64,000 bases of DNA, from assembly GCA_910577685.1 (NCBI GenBank), contig CAJTOH010000006.1:55567-119566 (forward strand), given 5' to 3'. This document shows positions 8,568 through 17,027 of this stretch, one piece after another. Each line of letters opens with the position of its first letter. The first letter of the stretch is position 1. The stretch comes from an uncultured Dorea sp. GTDB taxonomy: Bacteria > Bacillota > Clostridia > Lachnospirales > Lachnospiraceae. The translations under genes and the position numbers were made by a program. The notes beneath the pieces are model-generated. The model was not told the origin of the DNA. It did no database searches and was given only the letters and a program-made list of their open reading frames with translations.

Positions 8568-9572
8568 ATGAGAAGAAGGAAAATGTTAAGAGCATTTTTG
8601 ATGCTCATATGCATTTTCGTACTGTCCGCATGTAAGAAGAACGTTGGAACACCGGAAGATAACGCTGTGTCCGATGAGCCGCCGGAAGAAACGCCTTTGG
8701 AAGAAGACGGTACATATGTGTTTGGTTTCTCAGGGATTGATATGGAGAATCCTTATTTTATAACACTGGAATCAGCAATCAGGGAGGTGATTGAGAAGAA
8801 GGGGTATGAACTTCTTACGAAGGATCCGGCTTCAAGCCCTAAGGATCAAGAGGTGCAGATCAGGGAGATGATCGAAGAGGGGATTGACGCCCTTTTCCTC
8901 TGTCCGGTGGATTGGGAGGCGATTACGCCTGCGCTTGACGCCTTGAAGGAGGCGGATATTAAGATTATTAATGTGGATACCCAAGTCAAAGAGATGGATT
9001 ATGTGGACGCCTATATCGGTTCGAATAATGTGGAAGCAGGATATGTCTGCGGAGAGGATCTGATTGAGAGGTGTCCGGAGGGCGGAAAGGTGGCGATCCT
9101 GGAGTGTCCTACCCAGAATTCTATCAACGATCGCATTACAGGATTTGAGGAGGCGATTGCAGAGGCTGCGAAGGGTTTCGAAGTCGTGGAGAGGGTGGAT
9201 ACCAACGGAGAATTCGAGAAAGCCTTGGGCGCTGCGAAGGAGATTCTGGAGAAGCATCCGGACGTGTCGGCAATTATGTGCGGCAATGACCAGCTTGCGG
9301 TTGCCGCAAAGACGGCGGTCAATCTTGCAAACGTAAAGACGGTCGTCATCTATGGGGTCGACGGATCGCCGGATATTAAGAAGGAATTAAAGAAGTCGGA
9401 CGGGCAGATAGCCGGAACAGCGGCGCAGTCGCCGATTAATATCGGCAAGACGGCGGCAAAAACGGCGGTGGCGATGCTGAACGGGGAAGACTATGAGACG
9501 GAGATTTTTGTAGAAGTATTTATGATAGACAAGGATAATGTTGAGATGTACGGAGTAGACGGATGGCAGTAG
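8568..9572 (+). CDS. Sugar ABC-type substrate-binding lipoprotein (ribose/galactose class)
   Basis: 334 residues from the ATG at 8568 (AGGAGG at 8553-8558); an upstream GTG at 8526 has no ribosome site. Lipoprotein signal peptide: basic start, hydrophobic core, lipobox LSAC with Cys22. A type I periplasmic-binding fold follows: FGFSGIDMENPYFITLESAI, DALFLCPVDWEAITPAL, INVDTQV, then VKTVVIYGVDGSPDIKKEL. Such proteins deliver sugars or autoinducer-2-like ligands to an ABC importer or a chemoreceptor. No permease or ATPase gene is adjacent. The next gene is a starch-enzyme-like protein, so a carbohydrate role is likely but the ligand is unknown. Confidence 0.85.
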   Translation: MRRRKMLRAFLMLICIFVLSACKKNVGTPEDNAVSDEPPEETPLEEDGTYVFGFSGIDMENPYFITLESAIREVIEKKGYELLTKDPASSPKDQEVQIREMIEEGIDALFLCPVDWEAITPALDALKEADIKIINVDTQVKEMDYVDAYIGSNNVEAGYVCGEDLIERCPEGGKVAILECPTQNSINDRITGFEEAIAEAAKGFEVVERVDTNGEFEKALGAAKEILEKHPDVSAIMCGNDQLAVAAKTAVNLANVKTVVIYGVDGSPDIKKELKKSDGQIAGTAAQSPINIGKTAAKTAVAMLNGEDYETEIFVEVFMIDKDNVEMYGVDGWQ

Positions 9573-9632
9573 AGAGGCTGATTTTGTAGCAATAGCTGTA
9601 TGGTTCCGGAAGAGAGCAGGAGGATTTAAGGC

Positions 9633-11417
9633 ATGAAGGAGATACAGGGGCGACCCTTACCGTTAGGAACTACAATGATAGGAAATATTGTGAATTTTTC
9701 TGTGGCTGTGTCCCAGGAGAAGGAGTGTCAGTTATTGATTTACCGCGCCGGGGCGAAGAAACCATGGGTTGTTTATGAGATGAAGCGGGAACTTGGGGAA
9801 GTACGTTATCTTGCCTTGGAGGGGATAGAACCATCGAAGTATGAATATAATTACCGGATCGGCGGCAAGGTTGTAGTCGATCCGTATGCGAAGGCGCTTG
9901 CCGGACGGGAAGTCTGGGGACGGGTCCGCGATGTGCAGGCCCATGAAGTACGCGGAATCTTATATGATCAGGAATATGATTGGGAAGGCGATATGCCGCT
10001 GTGCCTGCCTTACCACAGTGTGGTTGCGTACAGTCTGCATATCAGAGGATATACGAAGCATGCGTCTTCTAAGGTAAAGAGTAAGGGGACGTTCCAAGGG
10101 CTGGTGGAGAAGCTGCCTTATCTTAAAGATCTGGGGATTAACCAGATTCAGTGTATGCCGGTCTATGATTTTGAGGAGTGTATGCTGTACCGGAATTACT
10201 GGGGATATGGTCCGGCATACTGGTTTGCGCCGAAGAGTTCCTATGCGAAGTCGAGAGACGCGGTGCGGGAATTGAAGGACATGGTGAAGGCTTGCCATAA
10301 GCAGGGGATTGAAGTTGTCCTTGAAATGCCGTTTACAGAGGACGTCTCGAAACAGACGATGGAGGAATGTCTGAGATACTATATGATCGAGTACCATATA
10401 GACGGGTTCATCTTGAATCCTCAGATTGCGCCGATGGAAGCCATCTATGCAGACCCGATTTTAAAAAAGACGAAGATCATGGTTCACAGAATTGATTTTC
10501 AGACGGTTATGCGCCGTTTCCTGAAAGGAGACGAGGGGATGGTGGAGGGAGTCATGTACTGGCTCCGGCATATTTCCGAGAAAGACGGGATTTTTAATTG
10601 CATTACGAACCAGAACGGTTTTACCCTGTATGACCTGGTGTCTTATGACAGAAAGCATAATGAAGCTAATGGCGAGAATAATCAGGACGGCCCGGAATAT
10701 AACTATAGTTGGAACTGCGGGGCGGAAGGGATGACGAGGAAGAAGGCAATTATGTCGCTTCGGGATCAGCAGATCAGGAACGCCTTTTTTCTTCTTCTTC
10801 TGGCGCAGGGGACGCCGTGTATCCTTGCCGGGGATGAATTCTGCAATACACAGAAAGGGAATAATAATGTATATTGCCAGGATAATCCCACGGGATGGAC
10901 GGACTGGAGCCGTCTCGAGCAGAAAAAAGATCTCCATGATTTCGTGAAGCAGCTGATTGCCGTCAGAAAAAGTCAGCCTGTGTTCTGGCCTAAGCAAGAG
11001 ATGTGCGGCATAGATCAGGCAAGATGCGGGATTCCGGACGTGTCTTACCATGGAGAGAGTGCGTGGCGGGTTCCGTCGGAGGTATTCAGCAGGCAGCTTG
11101 GCGTCTTTTACAGCGGGCTGGCGGCCGGCGGCGAGGACTGTTTTATCGCCTATAATATGCACTGGATTGAACATTCCTTTGCGCTGCCTGCGCTTCCAAG
11201 GAATAAGAAGTGGTATAAGATTGCCTCCACGAAGGAGGGGATTCTTGACGAAGCCGAGTGTTTTAAGAACCAGAGGACCGTGGTGCTCAAGGAACGTATG
11301 ATTATGGTATTTGTAAGCAGGGAAGAAGATGGAACAAAAGAGGACGGAGCCGGTGAAAAGAATAGGGATTACGTCGTATCAGCTGAAGTGGATCGCCATT
11401 GTAACGATGCTGATTGA
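9633..11417 (+). CDS. GH13 GlgX/isoamylase-like protein with lost catalytic residues
   Basis: 594 residues. N-terminal CBM48-like sandwich (about 10-95), then a (beta/alpha)8 GH13 barrel with segments close to glycogen-debranching enzymes: SYDRKHNEANGENNQDGPE at about 337, and AQGTPCILAGDEF. All four active-site regions are altered. Region I reads EVVLEMPFTEDV. Region II is IDGFILNP, with Asn262 at the nucleophile Asp position. The acid/base Glu position in KIMVHRID is His285. Region IV is ITNQNGFTLYD instead of ITAHDGFTLYD (Asp to Asn328). It should not hydrolyse alpha-glucans; glycan binding or regulation is an inference. The last roughly 30 residues look like read-through into the next gene, which overlaps by 89 bases. 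Confidence 0.8.
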   Translation: MKEIQGRPLPLGTTMIGNIVNFSVAVSQEKECQLLIYRAGAKKPWVVYEMKRELGEVRYLALEGIEPSKYEYNYRIGGKVVVDPYAKALAGREVWGRVRDVQAHEVRGILYDQEYDWEGDMPLCLPYHSVVAYSLHIRGYTKHASSKVKSKGTFQGLVEKLPYLKDLGINQIQCMPVYDFEECMLYRNYWGYGPAYWFAPKSSYAKSRDAVRELKDMVKACHKQGIEVVLEMPFTEDVSKQTMEECLRYYMIEYHIDGFILNPQIAPMEAIYADPILKKTKIMVHRIDFQTVMRRFLKGDEGMVEGVMYWLRHISEKDGIFNCITNQNGFTLYDLVSYDRKHNEANGENNQDGPEYNYSWNCGAEGMTRKKAIMSLRDQQIRNAFFLLLLAQGTPCILAGDEFCNTQKGNNNVYCQDNPTGWTDWSRLEQKKDLHDFVKQLIAVRKSQPVFWPKQEMCGIDQARCGIPDVSYHGESAWRVPSEVFSRQLGVFYSGLAAGGEDCFIAYNMHWIEHSFALPALPRNKKWYKIASTKEGILDEAECFKNQRTVVLKERMIMVFVSREEDGTKEDGAGEKNRDYVVSAEVDRHCNDAD

Positions 11418-12003
11418 CCATATTGGCGCGGTATTATTTCCGGGAGAGATGATTTTCCGCTATGTGGGGAGGATTTCTTTTCCCATCTTCTGTTTTCTCC
11501 TGACGGAAGGAGTTAGATATACCAGGGATATCCGGATGTATATGTTAAGGCTAGGTGGTTTTGCGATTCTTTCGGAGATTCCTTACGATCTGGCGTTTCA
11601 CGGCAGGGTTGTGGATCCAAGATACCAGAATGTATTTTTTACATTGCTGTTGGGTGTAATACTGACGTATCTGTTAGAGCGCAGCGCTGAATGGCCGCTT
11701 AAGGTGGTGGAGATCCTGCTGGTTATGGCTGCGGCAGATTTCCTTCGAACGGACTACAGCTATAAGGGGATCCTTCTGATTGCTGTGTTCTATCTCATGA
11801 GGGAGAATCTGTGGATTAAAACGGCGTGCGGCGCTGTTTGGAATTTTCTGTGGAACGGCAGTATTCAGGGGTACGGCGCGCTTGCAATGGTTCCCATCGC
11901 TATGTATAATGGGGAGCGCGGGAGGAGAATGAAATATTTCTTCTATGTGTTCTATCCGGCTCATCTGCTTGTGCTGTTTCTTGTGTCGAAGATGTTGGCA
12001 TGA
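11329..12003 (+). CDS. TraX-family integral membrane protein
   Basis: 224 residues, about seven hydrophobic segments; the start ITSYQLKWIAIVTMLIDHIG and the motif GRISFPIFCFLLTEG are typical of TraX (PF05857). F-plasmid TraX acetylates pilin, but chromosomal homologues in Firmicutes are of unknown function and probably modify surface components. The ATG at 11329 lies inside the preceding gene; a GTG at 11353 is an alternative that still leaves the conserved region intact. The 3' end runs into the first unit of a 37-bp tandem repeat, so the C-terminal residues VSKMLA come from repeat DNA. Confidence 0.75.
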   Translation: MEQKRTEPVKRIGITSYQLKWIAIVTMLIDHIGAVLFPGEMIFRYVGRISFPIFCFLLTEGVRYTRDIRMYMLRLGGFAILSEIPYDLAFHGRVVDPRYQNVFFTLLLGVILTYLLERSAEWPLKVVEILLVMAAADFLRTDYSYKGILLIAVFYLMRENLWIKTACGAVWNFLWNGSIQGYGALAMVPIAMYNGERGRRMKYFFYVFYPAHLLVLFLVSKMLA

Positions 12004-12136
12004 CTGGGAGGAGGCGCTTGTATCAAGGATATTGGCATGATGTGGAAGAAGCGCTTGTGCCGAGGATGTTGGCATGATGTGGAAGAAGCGCTTGTGTCGA
12101 GGATGTCGGCATGACTGGGAGGAGGCGCTTCTTCTT
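11989..12136. repeat. 37-bp tandem repeat, four copies
   Basis: Units start at 11989, 12026, 12063 and 12100, each 37 bases long. Each has an AAGATGTTGGCATGA-like first half and a GGAAGAAGCGCTTGTG-like second half. Copies 2 and 3 are nearly identical; copies 1 and 4 share the ACTGGGAGGAGGCGCTT variant. No spacers separate the units, so it is not CRISPR. The array starts inside the TraX gene and fills most of the gap to the next gene. Confidence 0.85.
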
Positions 12137-12202
12137 AAGAAGGGTTGGATGCAGGCCGGTAAAGGATAGGTGTAAGATTTGGCAGCATATAAAGGAGAAT
12201 TA

Positions 12203-12742
12203 ATGGATATGAAAGCATGGCGGCATTTCAGGACGATCAATCATCACAGGATGTTAGTTATGAAAGGATGTTTTAAGGTGGGCTTGTACCGTCAGGGGCT
12301 TCTTCACGACTTGTCGAAGTATTCCCCTTCGGAGTTTCTGGTGGGATGCCGGTATTATCAGGGAACCAGAAGTCCAAACAATGCGGAACGTGAGGATATC
12401 GGATATTCAAGAGCGTGGCTCCACCATAAGGGGAGAAACCGGCATCACTATGAATATTGGATTGATTACAGTACGGACCCGAATGAGGGGATCATCGGCA
12501 TGAAGATGCCGGTGAGATATGTAATCGAGATGTTTATCGACCGGATTGCGGCGGCTAAGACATACCGGGGGAGTAAGTATGTGGACTCTTATCCGTTGGA
12601 GTATTATGAGAAGGGCGCAGCAAGGCTTGGACGGATGGTTCATCCGGAGACTGCGAAGCTTTTGCATTTTTTGCTTAAGATGCTGGCGAGGGACGGGGAA
12701 GAGAAGACGTTCCGGTATATACGGGGGAAGGTTTTGAAGTAG
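12203..12742 (+). CDS. DUF5662 family protein
   Basis: 179 residues from the ATG at 12203 with AAAGGAG at 12191-12197; a TTG at 12179 lacks a ribosome site. His- and Tyr-rich protein with motifs HRMLVMKGCFKVGLYRQGLL, HDLSKYSPSEF and WLHHKGRNRHHYEYW, the pattern of the DUF5662 family. The HD pair and the clustered histidines suggest a metal-dependent HD-domain-like phosphohydrolase, which is inference only. It follows the tandem repeat and ends at a terminator. Confidence 0.75.
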   Translation: MDMKAWRHFRTINHHRMLVMKGCFKVGLYRQGLLHDLSKYSPSEFLVGCRYYQGTRSPNNAEREDIGYSRAWLHHKGRNRHHYEYWIDYSTDPNEGIIGMKMPVRYVIEMFIDRIAAAKTYRGSKYVDSYPLEYYEKGAARLGRMVHPETAKLLHFLLKMLARDGEEKTFRYIRGKVLK

Positions 12743-12799
12743 GTGAAGGATATACCAAATACGGCCGAAACAATGGTAAATTATAATTAAGCAGCCTGT

Positions 12800-12856
12800 A
12801 AAAGGTGTAAAGTCTTTATTAAATGATTAAGGGCTTTGCACCTTTTAAATTTTTCT
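12800..12856 (+). terminator. Rho-independent terminator
   Basis: AAAAGGTGTAAAG (12800-12812) pairs with CTTTGCACCTTTT (12834-12846), followed by AAATTTTTCT. A near-copy, with matching loop bases, occurs at 16314-16361. The accessory patch is therefore framed by two related hairpins. Confidence 0.75.
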
Positions 12857-12916
12857 AAATGTCATAATATGTCGTTCCAATAAGGTATAATGTAACTGTA
12901 ACGGAGGACTAATAGA

Positions 12917-13066
12917 ATGGCTGTCACAGATATGGCAGCCCGGAACAGTTGCCGGAGGAACTTTAGGAAAAGTTTTTGGGGAGGTGAGATTAAAAGTGAA
13001 AAAGAATTTGAAGAAACTCCTAAGAATCCGGAAGACTCCGGAAAAATCGAGAGAAAAGGAGAATAA
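12917..13066 (+). CDS. Possible small protein, 49 residues
   Basis: Open frame of 49 residues with GGAGG at 12903-12907, ending 2 bases before the next ATG, so coupling is possible. The product is hydrophilic and charged (KSEKEFEETPKNPEDSGKIE) and matches nothing I recognise. An overlapping frame from a GTG at 12996 (GGGGAGGTG upstream, 35 lysine-rich residues, ending 13103) competes with it. A TATAAT at 12886-12891 precedes, without a clear -35. It could simply be leader sequence. Confidence 0.3.
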   Translation: MAVTDMAARNSCRRNFRKSFWGGEIKSEKEFEETPKNPEDSGKIERKGE

Positions 13067-13068
13067 AA

Positions 13069-14115
13069 ATGAAGATAAATGCACGCATGGACAATACAAA
13101 TGAAAGTGTTGGAATTACAAAAGCAAGTGAAAGAAGCGCTTTAAAGGAAAGACCTAATCTGCATCGTTTGTTGGATATTATAGAGAAACACAGCAGGGAT
13201 AGGCTGACAATTCAGGAGGTAACAGAATTAAAAGATAATATTGAAAACTGGACTCGGGATATAAAAGAATTGGAGGAAAAAATTAGTCAGATAGATATAG
13301 ATAGCTTGGATCTATCAGAGCTGTCCCAAGGGATAGACGACTTAGGGGAACAGAATGTAATAACAGATAGCGATGATATTCGGATTTTGGCATTTGATGG
13401 AGTATCAAAATCACTATTTCTTGACGATATGCGGGAGTGTATTAATGATTTTATTACCTCTATTTCTGATTATGAAAGTGATGAAGAATTATATGACTAC
13501 TACAAAATAGACGAACCCGAATTATCTGACTATGGCAATGGGGAGTATGATTATCCTACAAAAGCTAAGGCAAAGCTGGCTTGCAAAGAAGCAATAAAAT
13601 CTGTTTGGGATGATATAATGAATAATTATGAAGTTGAAAAGGAAAATATAATATCATACGCAAAAGATTATTTTGCAGGATTGGAAGATGAATTTAAGGA
13701 TTTCCTACATGAATTTTTAGACTCTTATGATGAATATGCAGAGTTAGAATGTGAAGGCGCTTCTAAAAAATATGTTGCTGATAAAAAATCTGAACTTTTT
13801 GACGAGGAAGAACTTCTGGAAAAAATGAACCGGATAGATTTGACAACGCAATCTGAGGGATTAGAATATGGTCTATTTGATATTCCGATGAAAGATATTT
13901 TTGATATGAAAGAGTGCTTGGGAATGTGTACTTATGAAAGCGATGGGGAGGATTATTGTTTCGATATGGAGAGGGCTTGCAGTAAAATCTATACGGAAGT
14001 AGATGCCATACTTGATAAAGCCGTAAAAGATTTTCCGGATAGATTCTTTCAGTCATATAAAGGAGATATCATTGATTTTACTGAATTTTTGAAAGAAAGA
14101 TTGAACAGATTATAA
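13069..14115 (+). CDS. Acidic alpha-helical protein of unknown function
   Basis: 348 residues with AAAGGAG before the ATG. Very rich in Asp, Glu and Lys; residues 30-90 have a coiled-coil character (IQEVTELKDNIENWTRDIKELEEKIS), and the rest is predicted helical with many aromatic residues (YDYYKIDEPEL, FKDFLHEFLDSYDEYAEL). No signal peptide or membrane segment. AT-rich compared with the flanking housekeeping genes, and it lies in a patch with broken mobile-element genes, so it was probably acquired. I do not recognise the family. Confidence 0.7.
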   Translation: MKINARMDNTNESVGITKASERSALKERPNLHRLLDIIEKHSRDRLTIQEVTELKDNIENWTRDIKELEEKISQIDIDSLDLSELSQGIDDLGEQNVITDSDDIRILAFDGVSKSLFLDDMRECINDFITSISDYESDEELYDYYKIDEPELSDYGNGEYDYPTKAKAKLACKEAIKSVWDDIMNNYEVEKENIISYAKDYFAGLEDEFKDFLHEFLDSYDEYAELECEGASKKYVADKKSELFDEEELLEKMNRIDLTTQSEGLEYGLFDIPMKDIFDMKECLGMCTYESDGEDYCFDMERACSKIYTEVDAILDKAVKDFPDRFFQSYKGDIIDFTEFLKERLNRL

Positions 14116-14134
14116 AAGAGATGAGAGGTTAGAG

Positions 14135-14364
14135 ATGGCAGATCAAGACGGCGGTCACGAAAAATTAAAAGCTCAACTTGCATTTGAGAAAAAATGTATA
14201 GAGCGTAAGTTTTATCGGAAACCGCCGTCCTGCTATGTATTGAAGCGAGTATTCACTGTTCTCCATTAGATTTGTTGAAACTCAAAAAAATTTATCAACG
14301 ATTGCAGATGGAGAAGGCATCGGCTTCGTTTATGGAAAAGGCAGGAATATACTTGAATTTATAG
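14135..14364 (+). pseudogene. Short frameshifted remnant
   Basis: An ATG at 14135 opens a 44-residue frame (to 14269). The adjacent frame continues without a start, TAVLLCIEASIHCSPLDLLK and on to a stop at 14362-14364. Joined across one frameshift near 14218 they give one coherent helical peptide of about 75 residues. The family is not recognised. It may be a degraded mobile-element accessory gene. Confidence 0.3.
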
Positions 14365-14369
14365 GTTTA

Positions 14370-14915
14370 TCATAATTCCAATCTCATATAAATAACTTCT
14401 TGAAATCCTGTTAATCGAGAATGAAAGCCTCTAGGATTTCTGCCATATTCAACAAACCCGGCTTTTTTATAGACGGATAATGCTCTTACATTGTCGGCAA
14501 CCACATTCAGCTCAAGCTGGTCATATCCCGCAACCTTTGCACATTCAATACACGCTGTAGTTAATGCCTGTCCAATTCCCAGACCCCAAAATTCTTTAGC
14601 GACACTGATACCAAATTCGGCACGATGTCGTATTTTATATTTTTTCCCCACTGCTTCAAGCCCAGCGGTTCCCACAACTACATTATCGACTATGGCAACT
14701 ATTTCGATTTCATTTTTACTTTCAGATTTTTCTTTTAGGAATTGGCTTTCCTGTATAACATCAAAGCTATTCTCGTCCGGATAGGAAAGTAAATAATCGG
14801 TTTCTCCATGTGTCAAATTAAAGTTGTCAAATACAGCTTGCCCATCACATTCCATTCCATTTCTCAAACAGCATTCAATACCATTTTTTAACATTATCAC
14901 TTTATTATATTTCAT
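14370..14915 (-). CDS. GNAT family N-acetyltransferase
   Basis: 181 residues. GNAT core: VVGTAGLEAVGKKYKIRHRA (strand 3-4), acetyl-CoA loop FWGLGIGQALTTA at about residues 110-122, and LNVVADNVRALSVYKKAGFVEYGR at the C-terminus. Closest in style to RimJ/RimL-like or small-molecule acetyltransferases; substrate unknown. It is reversed relative to its neighbours and AT-rich, and a second GNAT gene in the same orientation lies 157 bases upstream. Probably cargo of the accessory patch. Confidence 0.85.
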   Translation of the reverse strand: MKYNKVIMLKNGIECCLRNGMECDGQAVFDNFNLTHGETDYLLSYPDENSFDVIQESQFLKEKSESKNEIEIVAIVDNVVVGTAGLEAVGKKYKIRHRAEFGISVAKEFWGLGIGQALTTACIECAKVAGYDQLELNVVADNVRALSVYKKAGFVEYGRNPRGFHSRLTGFQEVIYMRLEL

Positions 14916-15072
14916 CGCTGATACCTCAAAAATTCCTATTTATCTATGAAATACTTTTTAACAAGAATCACCATACATTTCTTTGAACAATCCAATCCCT
15001 AATCGTATAACCCAACTCTGATAAATGCTGCTTGAAAGCCGTTTGAAACAGCAAATTAGAGAAAATCAGAGA

Positions 15073-15531
15073 TCATTTGCTAAAGCTATACATAAGGTTA
15101 TAACAGTCAGGAACACGTTCATCTATATATCCGGTATCCTCAAACCCAACCTTTTTGTACATCCAAAGTGCCGTAGCATTGTTTTTATTAACACATACCT
15201 CCACCTGACCATACTTTCTTTCATTAGAAAGCACTGAAAGTATCAGGCGTAGCGCCTCCGTACCATAACCTTTATTTTGGAAACGTTGGTCAATCATAAA
15301 TTGTTGTAAGTCGTAACAGGATGGTTCTTCATCCATGTCTTTTACAAGGGCAACGCCTATGATCTGCCCATCGTTGGATATGCCGCAAACTCTAGCGTTG
15401 CAAGAGCGATAAATATATCCTCTGGCTACAATTCCAATAGGTTTGTCAAGAAATTTTTTTTGATTTTCGTGGACACTAAGCGAGACAACATCCAACCAAT
15501 TATGCTCAGTGACATCAACTAATTTAATCAT
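15073..15531 (-). CDS. GNAT acetyltransferase, diamine/spermidine-like
   Basis: 152 residues from the ATG at 15531, chosen because AGGAGG precedes it; an ATG at 15585 lacks a site. Features typical of BltD/PaiA-like amine acetyltransferases: IKLVDVTEHNWLDVVSLSV at the start, RVCGISNDGQIIGVALV, acetyl-CoA loop RFQNKGYGTEALRLIL, and VNKNNATALWMYKKVGFEDTG. It would acetylate a polyamine or similar amine with acetyl-CoA in the cytoplasm. The exact substrate is inferred from resemblance only. Confidence 0.8.
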   Translation of the reverse strand: MIKLVDVTEHNWLDVVSLSVHENQKKFLDKPIGIVARGYIYRSCNARVCGISNDGQIIGVALVKDMDEEPSCYDLQQFMIDQRFQNKGYGTEALRLILSVLSNERKYGQVEVCVNKNNATALWMYKKVGFEDTGYIDERVPDCYNLMYSFSK

Positions 15532-15688
15532 ATTGAATCCTCCTGATTTTATTAGAGGGTCAAATTTCGTGGGCCCTCCATACACGAATATTTTTCATAT
15601 ACGATCACCCCTTTCTATTTTTTGCAAGAATAGCAAGATCATTATCGCATATTCGTTTAGGAGATTCAACCTATTATCGAAAATATAG

Positions 15689-15940
15689 TTGCCTACTTTG
15701 AAATCCTTCGGTATCATATATCCGCACATATGTCACAGTTTCTCGATTACCACTCGCCGTTATAATTTGGTAAAGAAAAAGCTAAAGGAAAAGAAAGAGC
15801 AACTGAAAAGTGGAGAACAATCCGTAAAGATATTTTTTGAAAAAATAAAAGAGAGAGACAAACAGCTGAAATATGGGAAGAAGTTTAATCTGACAGTTCA
15901 GCAGGTAAAAGAGATCTTAGAAGCGAAGGAGGAAAAATAG
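15689..15940 (+). pseudogene. Lysine-rich gene fragment
   Basis: The last 57 residues (from about 15761) form a charged helix, KKKLKEKKEQLKSGEQSVKI and on, with an ending LTVQQVKEILEAKEEK that looks like the C-terminus of a longer protein. No ribosome site precedes the ATG at 15689 or the TTG at 15767. Likely the tail of a truncated gene. GGAGG near its end serves the next small frame. Confidence 0.35.
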
Positions 15941-15941
15941 T

Positions 15942-16088
15942 ATGGTTATTTTTAAGCCGGAATTAGTTGACAGAGTTTGGAGAAAGGTAAATGTAGGCAG
16001 AGAAGGACGTAAGGAAAAGGTGAAAAAAGACGAAACTCCCATAATAGGGAGTCGGGATAGCAATATCATCCTGTATAAAGTTCTTTGA
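15942..16088 (+). CDS. Small basic protein, 48 residues
   Basis: ATG at 15942 with GGAGG at 15929-15933. The product is basic (VDRVWRKVNVGREGRKEKVKK) and unrecognised. It lies between the lysine-rich fragment and a strong promoter, in the accessory patch. It may be a remnant. Confidence 0.3.
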   Translation: MVIFKPELVDRVWRKVNVGREGRKEKVKKDETPIIGSRDSNIILYKVL

Positions 16089-16103
16089 TAATTGAATAAA
16101 GGC

Positions 16104-16132
16104 TTTACACCTAAATCACCGATTGATATAAT
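16104..16132 (+). promoter_or_regulatory. Sigma-A promoter
   Basis: TTTACA at 16104-16109, a 17-base spacer, TATAAT at 16127-16132. It drives the 40-residue gene at 16177. Confidence 0.7.
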
Positions 16133-16176
16133 GAAAGTACCAAAGTAAACGGCACTTATAGAAAGTAGGTGAGAGC

Positions 16177-16299
16177 ATGACAGGTAAAGAAGTAGTAAAC
16201 CTTATTCAGAAGTTAGAGGCAGAAGGTATGACAGCCGAAAAGATCATAGAAATTATAAAATATGTTGAAACGGCTGAACCAAAATCAGAAATTAAATAA
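16177..16299 (+). CDS. Small helical protein, 40 residues
   Basis: ATG at 16177 with TAGGTGAG upstream, its own strong promoter and its own terminator, so it is a compact transcription unit. The sequence (MTGKEVVNLIQKLEAEGMTA, then EKIIEIIKYVE) predicts two amphipathic helices with a turn, like a tiny DNA- or protein-binding module. I have a sense that similar small proteins occur near mobile elements in Lachnospiraceae, but cannot name the family. Confidence 0.55.
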   Translation: MTGKEVVNLIQKLEAEGMTAEKIIEIIKYVETAEPKSEIK

Positions 16300-16313
16300 G
16301 TAACCTTTAAAAC

Positions 16314-16361
16314 AAGGTGTAAAGTCTTTATTGAATTATTAAAGGCTTTGCACCTTTTTAA
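16314..16361 (+). terminator. Rho-independent terminator
   Basis: AAGGTGTAAAG (16314-16324) pairs with CTTTGCACCTT (16346-16356) and a T-run follows. Near-copy of the terminator at 12800-12856. Confidence 0.7.
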
Positions 16362-16438
16362 TTCTCTAAATATAAAGTAACCGAGTAGCCGAAAGCACTC
16401 TCAAACTTAAATCAATATATCTATGAACCATCCGAGCA

Positions 16439-16681
16439 TTGGTAATAGTCAGGACAGATTATTTAAGGGTTGCTATTGAAAAGGGGATTCTGGCAGATTA
16501 TTTAAAGAGGAAAGGAAGCGAGGTGGAGAATATGTTGATTGCGGATTATAGTTATGAGGAAGATATGCAAGTGAAATTGCAGGAAGGAATATGGCAGGGA
16601 ATCACGTTATCGGCAGATATTTTCCGGATGGTTAAGAAGAACCCGGATTTAGCAAATGTGCAGATTGTTAAAAATATATAA
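16439..16681 (+). pseudogene. C-terminal remnant of an Rpn/PD-(D/E)XK transposase-like gene
   Basis: About 80 residues. IEKGILADYLKRKGSEVENM followed by LIADYSYEED matches the region after the nuclease core in Rpn (recombination-promoting nuclease, PF12784) proteins, where the sequence reads roughly HGILxDFLxRxxxEVxNML. The N-terminal nuclease domain is missing. Only a TTG without ribosome site is available as start. A decayed mobile-element gene. Confidence 0.6.
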
Positions 16682-16725
16682 ATGGAAAATTTATCAAATA
16701 TAAATCAAGGATGGTGACGAATGGT

Positions 16726-16824
16726 ATGAAAACAATTAGTCTACTGAATTTAAAGGGCGGGGTTGCTTTTAGGAATTTCCAAAGTTTCAGGCACTTTTGT
16801 GAGAATGTGAACAGTTCAGAATAA
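16726..16824 (+). pseudogene. N-terminal scrap of a ParA/Soj partition ATPase
   Basis: An ATG at 16726 opens MKTISLLNLKGGV, the exact start of ParA-type ATPases, where KGGVGKTT would follow. Here the frame leaves homology right after KGGV, in the middle of the Walker A motif, and stops 19 residues later. A deletion or insertion removed the rest. ParA genes of this kind sit on plasmids and integrative conjugative elements, so this is the scar of one. The 200 bases from here to the tRNA terminator hold nothing else I can identify. Confidence 0.6.
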
Positions 16825-16984
16825 AGAGGATCTGTCCGAATTACAGTGTGAAGCTATGGATAGGTGTTATAAAAGATATACTTATGGATATCTATTGTTG
16901 TATTCAGATTTCGGAAGATACTTGCGATTCAATTGATGTCAATATGCAAAAGAGCTATTCTGCTTACAGCAGAAGAATCTTCTT

Positions 16985-17020
16985 AGAAAAACAAAAGAAA
17001 CCTTGAAAATCAAGGCTTCT
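16985..17020 (-). terminator. Terminator of the tRNA-Leu gene
   Basis: On the minus strand, AGAAGCCTTG pairs with CAAGGTTTCT around a short AT loop, followed by a T-rich tract. Confidence 0.7.
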
Positions 17021-17027
17021 TTCTTCC

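Noticed and set aside
11989..12136. Possible CRISPR array
   Set aside because: Units are directly adjacent without unique spacers, and no cas genes are near.
11674..12240. 188-residue minus-strand frame across the TraX gene and the tandem repeat
   Set aside because: Its repeated peptide merely reflects the 37-bp units, and its other half is antisense to a clear TraX gene.
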